Shown: positions 29,024 through 38,352, numbered from the stretch's first letter. The stretch is DNA of 64,000 bases from Leptospira ognonensis (GCF_004770745.1 NZ_RQGD01000046.1:186001-250000), one strand, 5' to 3'. Made by a program: numbers and translations. The notes: generated by a model from the sequence alone, not told the origin.

Positions 29024-29103
29024 TTTAACATATTCGTTTATATCAATTGTCCTCGTGCATGCTCACGCGAGTGCAATGGCATCGAGTTTAGATTGTTTAC
29101 GAA

Positions 29104-30786
29104 ATGAAAACTAAAACATTTGCGAAGTTTAAACTCCTATTCCTAATCTTATGGTTACCAAGGATTCTTATAGCCCAGGAAGCAACGAGATCCTATTCTG
29201 AACTGTATGAAGATTTGACAACTGGTCAAACCTTCACGAAGCCTGGTCCAAACCGCGTGAGACTTGTCCCTCTACCTCGTTCCGTTAAAGATAAAGACGG
29301 AAACCTAAAATCAGAAGCAGAAATAGAAAAATACCGGGAATACCAAAAAGAACCATTACCCGCAGGATTTGCAAATACAGCGCAGAATCCCATTGGAGAA
29401 AAGCTAACCATCGTCGGACGAGTTCAGTTTCGAGGTGTCTCTGGCCAGAAAGATACCATTTGGTCGAACGGACATAGTGATTTTAATGCCGTCGATTGGA
29501 ATCTCCGGCGAGCGCGCATAGGATTGGTTTACCAAGGTGATACTTGGTGGGGGACAGCCGTTCAACTGCGCCTGGAAGGCATAAGCAATCGACCGTATAC
29601 GGTGCAACAGAAGGATGCATTGGGAAATGTAAGGGATGTTCAGATCAAGGACAACCGCGGCGGACTTCAGGAGGCCAATGTTTGGGTCAGCTTTCCTTGG
29701 CTTGGGAGCAGGATCACAATGGGACAAATGTCCATGGCCTTCTCTAGAGAATGGGCGCAAAGCTCCGCCAATCTAATCAATGTGGAACGATCGTTTTTAA
29801 CAAATATTGTCTGGCAGATGGATATGGGTGGTACTCTACGCCTGCGACCATTAATCGAAATTGATAAAAAATTGGAACACTATCTAGAAATTCAAGGTGG
29901 AATTTATGGAGGTCATGGATCAGGACTTGAAGGTGTCGGCAGATCACAAAATGCAACCAATACATACAGTAATACAAAGCCTATTCTGACATCGCCAATG
30001 TACACCTGGAGGGTAGTATTCAATCCGTTTGGTGGACTCGTAAAAGACGGAAAAGACCAAGGTTGGTATGAAGGAGAGGAAATATTTCAACGAGAGATGA
30101 AACTTTCCCTAGGCATGGGTGCCATGCAGACAAAAAACTTAGCCGTGACACAAAGGATAGGTGGAACGAACCAACCTGGCATCCGAGGCGTGGAACCCAT
30201 CAATGCACTTCTGGTCCAAACGACTCCAGATAACGGGTATGGACTCGGTGGAGCAGGGCCGTATGGAAATGGCATCGTCAATACTTCGACTGGGAACGCA
30301 TTGAACACACCTTCAAATACACAAACGACTTCGCAACGTCCCTCCTTTGGTCTTGTAGCCCATACCTATGATTTTACCTTTACGGTGAAGGGTTTTTATT
30401 TGAGCGGGCAAACCACATTTTTTAGTGGTTCAGCTTCTAAACAAAATCGGACAGCCCAAGTTACGTTAGGTTACAACATGCCTATTGGTAAATTTTATAT
30501 TATGCCTGTTGTTAGGGCAGATTTTTTGAGAGGTGATTATAACTTAGATGGAAAAATTGATGATAGAGAACGATTCAAATCCCTCTGGTTCGGCTTCAAT
30601 TTTTTTGGAGATGGTCACTTATTTAAAGCTCAATTATTTTATCAAATGTACAAAAATCATCTGGGATTTGATCCGATAGACAATTCGCCTCGACCTCTTC
30701 GTGATGATGTTGTTTATTTTCAACTTCAAGGTTCTTTTTGGACCGGAGTTGCGACAAAAGAAAATATGGCCAACTTACACGAGTAA
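29104..30786 (+). CDS. Outer-membrane beta-barrel porin, possibly OprP/OprO-like
   Basis: 560 residues with a signal peptide (KLLFLILWLPRILIAQ) and alternating amphipathic strands typical of a porin (LTIVGRVQFRGVSG; WNLRRARIGLVYQGDTWWGT; ITMGQMSMAFSREW; the last strand QLQGSFWTGVAT). The layout, with a long N-terminal periplasmic segment before the first strand, resembles phosphate-selective porins, but selectivity is not readable. The Pho-box-like repeats upstream support a phosphate role. The ATG at 29104 begins the signal peptide. A lipoprotein gene starts 17 bases after the stop and may be in the same transcript. Confidence 0.72.
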   Translation: MKTKTFAKFKLLFLILWLPRILIAQEATRSYSELYEDLTTGQTFTKPGPNRVRLVPLPRSVKDKDGNLKSEAEIEKYREYQKEPLPAGFANTAQNPIGEKLTIVGRVQFRGVSGQKDTIWSNGHSDFNAVDWNLRRARIGLVYQGDTWWGTAVQLRLEGISNRPYTVQQKDALGNVRDVQIKDNRGGLQEANVWVSFPWLGSRITMGQMSMAFSREWAQSSANLINVERSFLTNIVWQMDMGGTLRLRPLIEIDKKLEHYLEIQGGIYGGHGSGLEGVGRSQNATNTYSNTKPILTSPMYTWRVVFNPFGGLVKDGKDQGWYEGEEIFQREMKLSLGMGAMQTKNLAVTQRIGGTNQPGIRGVEPINALLVQTTPDNGYGLGGAGPYGNGIVNTSTGNALNTPSNTQTTSQRPSFGLVAHTYDFTFTVKGFYLSGQTTFFSGSASKQNRTAQVTLGYNMPIGKFYIMPVVRADFLRGDYNLDGKIDDRERFKSLWFGFNFFGDGHLFKAQLFYQMYKNHLGFDPIDNSPRPLRDDVVYFQLQGSFWTGVATKENMANLHE

Positions 30787-30803
30787 CGTCACGAGAAAAC
30801 GCT

Positions 30804-31253
30804 ATGTTAAAACAGACAAAACTATTCCTACTCCTTCTGAATTTCGCGCTCTTCGTAAATTGTGGTCCTGAGAAAAAGCCAGTTGATAGCGGATTGCTAG
30901 TCTCGATCCTTTCTCGGCAAAGTGATGTAAATCCATCGATTATCTCGGTAACAACGATTGAGAAAATCGATATCACCAACTTTAAAGGCATATGTTTTGA
31001 TACATTTTTTTTGATCTCGGCAGATCAATATTTTATGAATAATACGACAATGCTCGGCGGAACCTTAAATACAGAAATTCGGAAGAGTTTTAGCTCTGCG
31101 AAAAATTGTAACGAATTAGGATTCAGAGATATCGGCGGATTGACGACTGTGACAGAAAGTGGCATTCGCTTTAACACCTATACTTGTAGTGCTGCTACAA
31201 GTCAGTGTTCGGATTCGACAATCGCAGCGGCAGGATTTGTGCCAGGTCTCTAA
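30804..31253 (+). CDS. Putative lipoprotein, 149 aa
   Basis: The protein starts with a lipoprotein signal (MLKQTKLFLLLLNFALFVNC; lipid Cys at residue 20, lipobox FVNC). The mature part contains further cysteines (GICFDTF, KNCNEL, YTCSAATSQCSD) that could form disulfides in the periplasm. No family is recognised. It lies directly after the porin and probably shares its transcript. A 9-bp hairpin follows its stop. Confidence 0.75.
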   Translation: MLKQTKLFLLLLNFALFVNCGPEKKPVDSGLLVSILSRQSDVNPSIISVTTIEKIDITNFKGICFDTFFLISADQYFMNNTTMLGGTLNTEIRKSFSSAKNCNELGFRDIGGLTTVTESGIRFNTYTCSAATSQCSDSTIAAAGFVPGL

Positions 31254-31261
31254 AATCTAAA

Positions 31262-31287
31262 GAAGTTCCCTTCCGTCTGGGAACTTC
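31262..31287. terminator. Intrinsic terminator hairpin
   Basis: Perfect 9-bp stem GAAGTTCCC / GGGAACTTC around TTCCGTCT. It lies between the convergent lipoprotein and DAHP synthase genes. The T-run follows only after about 10 bases, so it may work as a stem or mRNA end barrier. Confidence 0.7.
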
Positions 31288-31312
31288 GGGGCACAAAATT
31301 TTTGACTTAAAA

Positions 31313-32371
31313 TTAAGATCGATTTTTCCTTTGTTTTACGGCCTCTGTGAGTGCATCTAGCATAGGAACAGTTGTCTCCCAAGAAACGCATGCATCTGTG
31401 ATCGACTGCCCATATACAAGCGGTTTAGCATCGATCGATTGGTTTCCCTCTTTCAAATGACTTTCAATCATAACTCCAAGTATGTACTTTGATCCTTTTG
31501 CCACTTGTTCTGCGACCGATTGGATTACAATCGGTTGTTTACGAAAATCCTTTTGGCTATTTCCATGAGAACAGTCAATCATGAGTCTGGAAGGCAATTT
31601 GTTTTTGTCGATTTGTTCCCCCAATTCATTGACAGTTGCCTCATCGTAGTTTGGTCCTTTGTTATGACCGCGAAGAATGACATGAGTATCAGGATTCCCT
31701 GCTGTTTTAAAAATAGCAGAACTTCCTTGGGTTGTAACAGAGAGAAAATGATGAGAAGAACCTGCGGACCGTAGTGCATCAATCGCGATTTGAACGTTAC
31801 CATCCGTACCATTTTTAAAACCGATGGGGGCTGAGAGTCCAGATGCTAGCTCTCTATGTACTTGGCTTTCGGTTGTTCGTGCTCCAATCGCACCCCAGGA
31901 TACCAAATCTGCAACGTACTGTGGAGAGATTACATCTAAGAACTCTGTTCCACACGGAACACCCATATTGTTCAAATCAAGTAAAAGTTTTCTTGCAGTT
32001 TGCAAACCCTTATTGATATGAAAGGATCCATCTAAATCTGGATCATTGATGAGACCTTTCCAACCGACAGTGGTACGTGGCTTTTCGAAATAGACTCGCA
32101 TAACAATAAGCAGCTCATTCTTATATTTGTCAATCATGGGTCTAAGTTTTTCGGCATATTCGATGACAGCTTTGGTGTCGTGAACCGAACATGGGCCTAC
32201 GACAACAAGCAGACGATGTTCCTCTTTTCTCTGCAGAAGGTCGGATATTTCAGATCTAGTACGAATGACTAAATCCGATGCAGCGTCGGTGAGAGGAAAT
32301 TCCTCCATGATCACGGAAGGGGGGATGAGACTGTGTTGTTCCAATATACGAAGGTTATCTGTCTTTTTCAT
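31313..32371 (-). CDS. 3-deoxy-7-phosphoheptulonate synthase (DAHP synthase), class I
   Basis: First step of the shikimate pathway, joining PEP and erythrose 4-phosphate. At 352 residues it matches AroG/AroF/AroH. Seen are VVGPCSVHD, PRTTVGWKGLINDPDLDGS, GARTTESQVHRELASGLS, GFKNGTDG and MIDCSHGNS. Which feedback isozyme it represents cannot be told. It follows the rhodanese gene by 4 bases. Confidence 0.95.
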   Translation of the reverse strand: MKKTDNLRILEQHSLIPPSVIMEEFPLTDAASDLVIRTRSEISDLLQRKEEHRLLVVVGPCSVHDTKAVIEYAEKLRPMIDKYKNELLIVMRVYFEKPRTTVGWKGLINDPDLDGSFHINKGLQTARKLLLDLNNMGVPCGTEFLDVISPQYVADLVSWGAIGARTTESQVHRELASGLSAPIGFKNGTDGNVQIAIDALRSAGSSHHFLSVTTQGSSAIFKTAGNPDTHVILRGHNKGPNYDEATVNELGEQIDKNKLPSRLMIDCSHGNSQKDFRKQPIVIQSVAEQVAKGSKYILGVMIESHLKEGNQSIDAKPLVYGQSITDACVSWETTVPMLDALTEAVKQRKNRS

Positions 32372-32375
32372 AAAA

Positions 32376-32717
32376 TTAATACTTTTTCATGGTCGGGTCA
32401 ACGAGGTCAGACCAAGCCAAAACTCCTCCCGCGACATTTTTATACGATTTAAAACCCGCATGTGCAAGAATACCACATGCCATTCCAGATCGTCCGCCTG
32501 ACCTGCAATAGACTAATATTTCATTTTCTTTTTGGTCTAAGATCTCATCTATTCTATCTTCCAGTTCGTTAACGGGAATTAGCTTATCTGTACCATCTAT
32601 GAGTGCGATTTCTTGTTCGTTTGGATTTCTAACGTCCAAGACAAAAAAACTCTCGTTGCCTGCTTTTCTTGCATCTAATCTTTTTTTAAAGGTTTTTACA
32701 TCAATTTCTGGTATCAT
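32376..32717 (-). CDS. Rhodanese-like domain protein, 113 aa
   Basis: A single-domain cytoplasmic rhodanese. The active Cys71 lies in VYCRSGGRSGMACGIL, a CRSGGRS loop of sulfurtransferase type. It may carry persulfide sulfur; the acceptor is unknown. It sits 3 bases after an ABC-F gene and 4 bases before the DAHP synthase gene, forming one unit. Confidence 0.9.
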   Translation of the reverse strand: MIPEIDVKTFKKRLDARKAGNESFFVLDVRNPNEQEIALIDGTDKLIPVNELEDRIDEILDQKENEILVYCRSGGRSGMACGILAHAGFKSYKNVAGGVLAWSDLVDPTMKKY

Positions 32718-32720
32718 TTT

Positions 32721-34655
32721 CTAAACCGCTCCGCCTATTTCTTCTAACTCTAAGGTCGCAAGTTCCCACCTAGAAGTTAGACTCGCAATCTCATTTTTGA
32801 TTTCGTTGTAGGTATCCATTTCTAATTGGAAACTTCTGTTTTTAAAGAACTCTGGATCCTGCAGAAGCTCTTCTTTATCCTTTCGGTTTTTTTCCAATCT
32901 TTCCAATTTGTTTTCGATCTCTAGGATTTCTTTCTCGAGTTTTTTTCTTCGATTTTTACTGGCTGTGCTTGTTTCTTTCCGTTCGGTCTTCTTTTCTTTA
33001 GAAATTTTGTCTGCGGCCTCAATCTCATCTTCCTTATGAAATTTTAAATAATCATCGAAACTGCAATTGAGATTCTTCAGAATTCCCGAGGAAAGCTGGA
33101 AGGTTCGGTTACAAAGGCCTTTTAGAAAATCGGGGTCATGGCTGATGATCAAAAGCGAGCCAGGATAGTCAGCCAAAGCTCTTTTTAATGCTTCTCGTAT
33201 AACGATATCTAGGTGATTTGTCGGTTCATCAAAAAATAAGCAATTTGTCGGTTGTTGGACTAGAAGGGAAAGTCGAAGCCTACTTTGTTCTCCACCTGAG
33301 AGATGTTTGACAGACTTAAATACTCCATCTCCAGGAAATGCAAAATGTCCAAGAAGAGTCCTTGCTCTTTCATCGCTGAGTTCTGGATATTTCTTTTGAA
33401 TTGTTTGGACAAGGTTAAGGCTCTCATCCAAGTCTTCTCCGTGTGTCTGGGAAAAATATCCAAGTTTTGTTTTGGGTCCATAATAAAGTGAACCCGCATC
33501 TAATTTATGTTCTTCTAATAAACAGCGCATAAGAGTGGACTTACCCGCGCCGTTAGGGCCTACGAGTGCGATTTTATCGCCAGCAGAAACTTCAATTTCG
33601 GCGTTAGAAAATATTTGTTTTTTGATCCCAGAAATCTTGTCAGGGTAAGAGAATGATCCATTTTCCAATCTTAGAATGATGTTACTAGAGGGAACGAATT
33701 GAAATTCGTAATCAGGTTTTTGGTTCCAGAAAGATTCCTCGGGATTTTCTACTTTATCTCGTTTGTCAAGTCTCTTGATCACAGATTGCACCTGACGTGC
33801 CTTTGTTGCCTGAGCGCGAAATCTTTCTACCCATTCAAGCCTGGATTTTAAATAAGATTCTTCTTTTTCGAATTGGACTTTTAACTTTTCCTGTATTTCA
33901 TTTTTTGCTTCAAAAAATTCTTCCAAAGTTCCTTCAAATTCAAAGACACCATTTGGATTCAATTCGACGATTGTCGTAACAGTTTTATTTAAGAACTCTG
34001 GGTCGTGTGTGACAAGAACGAAGGCTTGATTTTGTGAAATTAGAAAATCAGCAAGCCAGTCTTTGGTTTTGTCATCCAAATGGTTTGTGGGCTCATCAAG
34101 TAAAAGTAAATTGTGTGGGTTGAGTAGGGCAATGGCCAAACCAATGCGGTGATGAAACCCTGGTGAAAATTCTTTTGTCTTACGATCAAAATCTAATGCA
34201 GAAAATCCGAGACCGGAAAGAATTTTTTTTGCCTTTGCTTCAAGACCATGTAGGTCATGCGTATGAGCAAATTCTTCCAATTCATTTTGGTCATGGAGTA
34301 AGGTATCAAATTCGGGCGCATCCGAATCTGTAGATTCGAATCTTGACTCGATGAGCGCTCGTTTGGCGGAATAATCTTTATAAAGATGATTTCCATCCAG
34401 AACAGTATCCACAACTTTTGTCTCGGGATTAAATTCGGGAATTTGTTGGAATAGGGAGAGCTGCGTATTTTTGGAGCGAATGACCTCACCTGATTCCGGT
34501 TTTAATTTTCCCGAAGCCATTTGGAATAGGGTCGTTTTGCCAGAACCATTAGGCCCAACAAGAGCAACGCGACAGCCCGGTTTGATATGCCAGCTAAAAC
34601 CCTCAAAAAGAGTTTTGGGACCGAAGTGTTGGTGGATTTGGATGAATTGTATCAA
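32721..34655 (-). CDS. ABC-F family ATPase (Uup/EttA-like)
   Basis: A soluble tandem ABC protein of 644 residues with no membrane part. Domain 1 has GPNGSGKTTLFQM and LLLDEPTNHLDD; domain 2 has GPNGAGKSTLMRC, LSGGEQSRLRLSLL and CLFFDEPTNHLDI. A Uup-like charged coiled coil closes the protein. The first signature is unusual: FSPGFHHRIGLA instead of LSGG-type. ABC-F proteins act on the ribosome or rescue stalled translation; the exact type is not clear. The start is TTG 34655, chosen because MIQFIQIHQHFGPKTLF aligns with usual N-termini. Confidence 0.9.
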   Translation of the reverse strand: MIQFIQIHQHFGPKTLFEGFSWHIKPGCRVALVGPNGSGKTTLFQMASGKLKPESGEVIRSKNTQLSLFQQIPEFNPETKVVDTVLDGNHLYKDYSAKRALIESRFESTDSDAPEFDTLLHDQNELEEFAHTHDLHGLEAKAKKILSGLGFSALDFDRKTKEFSPGFHHRIGLAIALLNPHNLLLLDEPTNHLDDKTKDWLADFLISQNQAFVLVTHDPEFLNKTVTTIVELNPNGVFEFEGTLEEFFEAKNEIQEKLKVQFEKEESYLKSRLEWVERFRAQATKARQVQSVIKRLDKRDKVENPEESFWNQKPDYEFQFVPSSNIILRLENGSFSYPDKISGIKKQIFSNAEIEVSAGDKIALVGPNGAGKSTLMRCLLEEHKLDAGSLYYGPKTKLGYFSQTHGEDLDESLNLVQTIQKKYPELSDERARTLLGHFAFPGDGVFKSVKHLSGGEQSRLRLSLLVQQPTNCLFFDEPTNHLDIVIREALKRALADYPGSLLIISHDPDFLKGLCNRTFQLSSGILKNLNCSFDDYLKFHKEDEIEAADKISKEKKTERKETSTASKNRRKKLEKEILEIENKLERLEKNRKDKEELLQDPEFFKNRSFQLEMDTYNEIKNEIASLTSRWELATLELEEIGGAV

Positions 34656-34708
34656 GGGAGAAAGTGAACCCGCAAGGATCGCTTACGGGAGTTTTGGAAG
34701 AATTAACC

Positions 34709-34870
34709 TTATTTCTTGGCTAAGAGTTCCTCTTTTCTTTCGTTTAAATGTCGAATGTATTGGCTAGATTTGCCGTTCATTGACTCGGTTGATTTTTTAA
34801 TCGCTGCATCGATTTCGTCGATAGTCATTTTCGCGATTTTCTTGTTTTTCTTTTCTTTTTCTTCAGACAT
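34709..34870 (-). CDS. Small charged protein, 53 aa
   Basis: ATG 34870 opens a 53-codon frame ending at TAA 34709-34711. The product is very rich in Lys and Glu (MSEEKEKKNKKIAKMTIDE at the start, LNERKEELLAKK at the end), soluble and probably helical. The frame lies 53 bases upstream of the ABC-F gene. No family is recognised. It is shorter than most annotation cut-offs, but the good start and biased composition make it plausible. Confidence 0.55.
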   Translation of the reverse strand: MSEEKEKKNKKIAKMTIDEIDAAIKKSTESMNGKSSQYIRHLNERKEELLAKK

Positions 34871-34916
34871 AGAAGTTTTCCCCTTTTAGGTACATCACTG
34901 AGATTTCTCCAGGCTC

Positions 34917-35813
34917 ATGGATCGACCTTGGCTCGCAAGAGAAATATATTCCCTAATCTGGGGAATTTGTAAAATTGGTAGAAGAATGAGACGCAGAATG
35001 GCGAGGTTCAAGGATTTTTTTAGAATTGTATGGGAGTCGGATCTTCACGGACTTGCGTCTGAGATTTCTTTTACGTTTCTATTAACGCTCTTTCCACTTA
35101 TGGTCGTCTTTGTTTCGTTAATTGGACTCATCGAAAATCCAAAAACTATCAATCTTCTCACCGACCAAGTTGGTAAAATCCTACCTGAGCCTATATTTCA
35201 ACCAATCGAGAAAAGCGTAGAAAATCTAACGAAGATTAAAAATTATAAGATCCTGGCATTCAGTATACTGTTTTCCTTCTTTTCAAGCCTTACGATCTTC
35301 GGTGCTATCATCAAATCACTTCGCACGATCTCAAGTGAAGGAGTGAAAATCGGTTTTTGGCAATCCCAATGGATGAGTTTGAGAATGATGCTCGTCAGTG
35401 TCCTTCTTATATTGGTTTATTTTTATACGAGTTATGGACTGTATCTACTTGAAAGATTTTTGTTTTTAACGTGGAAAATTCGGATCTTTAGAAAAAATCC
35501 AGAATTTTTCCTAGCGATCATTACGTTTTTAGTGATCGTTAGTTTGTTTAGTTTCTTTTACTCCTATGCTTCGAGTAAAAGGACACCGATATTAAATTCT
35601 TTACCAGGTGCTACATTTGCCGCCTTACTCTGGTTACCTCTGACATTTGGATTTCAGTATTATTTGAAACTTAAAAATGTGGGCGTTAATTATTCTTTTG
35701 CATATTATCTATTATCAAAAATGGTTGTGTTGATGTTATATGCATATATTAATGCTACTTTCTTTTTGTGGGGCTATGTCTGGAATCGTACTAGAATAGT
35801 TAAATCTAAGTAG
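34917..35813 (+). CDS. YihY/BrkB-family inner-membrane protein
   Basis: 298 residues with about six membrane spans (ISFTFLLTLFPLMVVFVSLI; YKILAFSILFSFFSSLTIFG; LVSVLLILVYFYTSYGLYLL; FLAIITFLVIVSLFSFFYSY), and the family pattern LPGATFAALLWLPLTFGFQY followed by YAYINATFFLWG. Once called ribonuclease BN; the real role is unknown. The start may be ATG 34917 or ATG 34986, 23 codons in. Only 46 bases separate it from the divergent small gene. Confidence 0.88.
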   Translation: MDRPWLAREIYSLIWGICKIGRRMRRRMARFKDFFRIVWESDLHGLASEISFTFLLTLFPLMVVFVSLIGLIENPKTINLLTDQVGKILPEPIFQPIEKSVENLTKIKNYKILAFSILFSFFSSLTIFGAIIKSLRTISSEGVKIGFWQSQWMSLRMMLVSVLLILVYFYTSYGLYLLERFLFLTWKIRIFRKNPEFFLAIITFLVIVSLFSFFYSYASSKRTPILNSLPGATFAALLWLPLTFGFQYYLKLKNVGVNYSFAYYLLSKMVVLMLYAYINATFFLWGYVWNRTRIVKSK

Positions 35814-35833
35814 CAAATAACGTATAGCGAAAG

Positions 35834-36244
35834 TTAGTCTATCAAAAAATCTGGTTCCAAAATGCGAGGACAGAAAGATAGAATGATGCCGAAATAATGT
35901 CTGGCAAAACTATGAAACATCCAATCGCCAGACTCACTTAGAATGTTTGTAGCATCTTTTTGCGTGTAACCTTTTCTTTCGAACAAAACATCTAAATTCC
36001 AATTCTCCTCACCCGGGATCACTTGGATTTTCAGTAAGGCATGAAATTTAATTTCTGTTTCATTAAAACTAAAAACGAGTGATCTTCCAGCTAGGGGGTT
36101 ACGGATCGTGAAGGTCATCCAAGACGAGTCGGATGTATCAATGGAAGTCAGGTGATAGATTTCCCATTCCAAATCAGTTTCATTTCCAAAAAACTCGCGG
36201 AAAGAAGAATGAAAGGCGTCGTGGAACTCATTGCTACGGACCAT
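35834..36244 (-). CDS. Hypothetical protein, 136 aa
   Basis: No family recognised. The sequence is soluble with mixed strands and helices (WEIYHLTSIDTSDSSWMTF; HALLKIQVIPGEENWNLDVL) and no signal peptide. It faces the YihY-like gene, with 20 bases between the stops, and its start is about 110 bases from the divergent CxxC protein gene. Confidence 0.65.
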   Translation of the reverse strand: MVRSNEFHDAFHSSFREFFGNETDLEWEIYHLTSIDTSDSSWMTFTIRNPLAGRSLVFSFNETEIKFHALLKIQVIPGEENWNLDVLFERKGYTQKDATNILSESGDWMFHSFARHYFGIILSFCPRILEPDFLID

Positions 36245-36354
36245 GGTTCAAGTATCTCCTTGTCTCAGAAAGGGAAAGAAAAAATTTGAATTTTGCATGC
36301 AATGGGTTGAATCAATAATGAGGTCGATTAAGATGATCCTAGGAGTCCATTGCT

Positions 36355-36795
36355 ATGATTGAAACAGTAAACATTACCTGGCCATTTGGTGCCATTGATC
36401 CCCGCATTCATTGCCCCGCTTGTGGAACACAAGTGCTCTCTCCACTTGATGAAGAAGGTCCAGGATGCCATCATGTGATTTTTATGATTGATAGTGAATC
36501 TGGTCAGTTCAATTATATTACGGAAGATTTTGATACGATTCTCACTCCATTTCGCAAAGAAAATAATGAGGAATTTGGAGAATGGGAAGCGACCGATGCA
36601 TTTATTGAAGAATCAGAACTGGACACCTTTTATGTGTTAAATATGATTCTTGCGGGTGAGTCAGAAGATGGTGAAGATTCCGTTTGTTTGCGAGTCGGTT
36701 TCGAGTTATTTTTTAATGAAGACCAGCAGGAGATTTACGATGAGCTTGAAAGAAGACATGATGAAGAAGGCCTGCACGACCACAGCCAAAACTAA
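36355..36795 (+). CDS. Acidic hypothetical protein with CxxC motif, 146 aa
   Basis: An acidic soluble protein. Near the N-terminus IHCPACGTQVLSPLDEEGPG and CHH suggest a small metal site (Cys, Cys, then Cys-His-His). The C-terminus is His/Glu/Asp-rich (DELERRHDEEGLHDHSQN). AGGAG lies at 36341-36345. A 7-base inverted repeat GCAATGG (36299) / CCATTGC (36347) flanks this ribosome site but could be chance. The lipoprotein gene begins 16 bases after the stop. Confidence 0.72.
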   Translation: MIETVNITWPFGAIDPRIHCPACGTQVLSPLDEEGPGCHHVIFMIDSESGQFNYITEDFDTILTPFRKENNEEFGEWEATDAFIEESELDTFYVLNMILAGESEDGEDSVCLRVGFELFFNEDQQEIYDELERRHDEEGLHDHSQN

Positions 36796-36811
36796 AAGGG
36801 AGCATTGATAT

Positions 36812-37363
36812 ATGAAAAAAATAATATTCTTAATTATATGGTCTTTTACATTTTCGGGTTGTATCATCAGTTATCGTGATTACCCAAAGTTGCTTCCGAT
36901 TCCTGAGAGAGAGAAAGTAAAGGATGCGGCGTTCGTTTATAACCTTCCAAATTTTCCGCAGTTCAATTTAGGCGGTCGGGAAGCGTTAAAAAATTATTTT
37001 GATAAGAAAACTCCTTTTAAATCGACAGTTGAAGGCGTGGACGTACCTAAATCTGGTTATTTGGTGAATGTAAAAGTGGATTATCGCAGTCCAAGCAAAC
37101 CTGCTCTGGTATTTTTAGGTTTGTCTACTGTCACAGCTACTCTATTGCCTGCTTGGTCAGAACAGGATGGCTATGATATCGCTTACCATCTTTACAAGGA
37201 TGGGAAACCAGTGAAAGTTTATGAATACCATCTGTTCCGAAATTATGGCCAATGGTTACCTCTAATTTTGGGAATTTGGTATAACGGAGAAACGGCGACG
37301 GAAAAGGAAGTTTTTGAACGAATCACTGATACATTTTTTGAAGATGCCAAAGAGTATTTCTAA
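36812..37363 (+). CDS. Putative lipoprotein, 183 aa
   Basis: Signal peptide MKKIIFLIIWSFTFSGC with lipobox FSGC (Cys17). The mature part has no recognised domain; a short hydrophobic stretch (ALVFLGLSTVTATLLPAW) may pack into or against the membrane. The ATG follows AAAGGGAG. It lies between the CxxC protein and the TauE-like permease on the same strand. Confidence 0.78.
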   Translation: MKKIIFLIIWSFTFSGCIISYRDYPKLLPIPEREKVKDAAFVYNLPNFPQFNLGGREALKNYFDKKTPFKSTVEGVDVPKSGYLVNVKVDYRSPSKPALVFLGLSTVTATLLPAWSEQDGYDIAYHLYKDGKPVKVYEYHLFRNYGQWLPLILGIWYNGETATEKEVFERITDTFFEDAKEYF

Positions 37364-37374
37364 AAGTTAAGTTC

Positions 37375-38283
37375 TTGGATTTTCAAATCTTTCATGAATT
37401 TGTATTTGGATTTTACCCAGGTATCCTTTCTATTTTACTTGTTGGATTTTTTGTCGGCTACCTATCCTCCTTTCTGGGGATAGGTGGTGGTTTTATTTAT
37501 ACCCCTTTCTTCCATACGTTCTTTCATCTTAGTGCGGTACAAGCGGTCGCTGTTTCCTTGGCTCAGATGCCCATTTCTTCTCTTTCTGGTTTACTTGTTT
37601 ATATTAAAAATCGAAAAGTTAGATTTAAAGAAGGCTTTATTTTACTTCTCACTTCGATCCCCAGTGCCCAATTGGTGGCCTATAAATTTGGCCGTTTCGA
37701 AGAAACGGAATTCGGTAGAAAATTGTTTTTTGGATTGCCTGTTTCTGAACTGGCCTATCTGTTTATATTTACTTTTTTCCTAAGCATTCTTGGAGTCTGG
37801 AATCTGATTTCGGCAAAGAGAAAAAAACAGAAAGCAATGCTACATTCCCTTTCAAGGGACAAAGATGTTTTGAAGGAACAAACGTCTGCTCCTCCATCGA
37901 TGACTTTCAAATCGATACTATTTTTGTTGGGTGTGGGAGTGGCATTCGGAGCGACTTCCTCCCTTCTTGGCATCGGAGGAGGATTTTTAGCGGTTCCATT
38001 ATTCGTATATTATTTTAAGATGGAGCCCGTTGAGGCCGTGGCGACTTCGTTTCTCGGAATTTTTTTCACTTCCTTTGGAACTTCCATTCTTTTATACTCC
38101 CAAGGTAAATTGCATATTGAACTTGCCTTGGTGGGGACCATCGGAGGATTCATCGGTGCTCGATTCGGTTCTCTCAAAGCCATACACGCGAAGCCATATA
38201 CCATTCTTTACATATTAGGAAGTATGCAGTTACTTGTGGTGGCATGGTATCTGGTAAGCAAGCTCCTGAAAATTTTATCATGA
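37375..38283 (+). CDS. TauE/SafE-family permease
   Basis: 302 residues with about eight membrane spans and the duplicated family motif GYLSSFLGIGGGFIYTPFF (near 30) and ATSSLLGIGGGFLAVPLF (near 195). Family members export sulfite or organosulfur anions; the substrate here is unknown. The start is TTG 37375, as no ATG lies before the first repeat. It follows the lipoprotein gene by 11 bases. Confidence 0.88.
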   Translation: MDFQIFHEFVFGFYPGILSILLVGFFVGYLSSFLGIGGGFIYTPFFHTFFHLSAVQAVAVSLAQMPISSLSGLLVYIKNRKVRFKEGFILLLTSIPSAQLVAYKFGRFEETEFGRKLFFGLPVSELAYLFIFTFFLSILGVWNLISAKRKKQKAMLHSLSRDKDVLKEQTSAPPSMTFKSILFLLGVGVAFGATSSLLGIGGGFLAVPLFVYYFKMEPVEAVATSFLGIFFTSFGTSILLYSQGKLHIELALVGTIGGFIGARFGSLKAIHAKPYTILYILGSMQLLVVAWYLVSKLLKILS

Positions 38284-38352
38284 GTAAATTAGTACTATTT
38301 GATTTCAAGATTGAGTTGTCTAAATAGTAAGAATTTGATACAGGTTACGTAG

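Noticed and set aside
36299..36353. Inverted repeat GCAATGG / CCATTGC around a ribosome site
   Set aside because: A 7-base match over 50 bases is expected by chance at this composition; no further pairing supports a switch.
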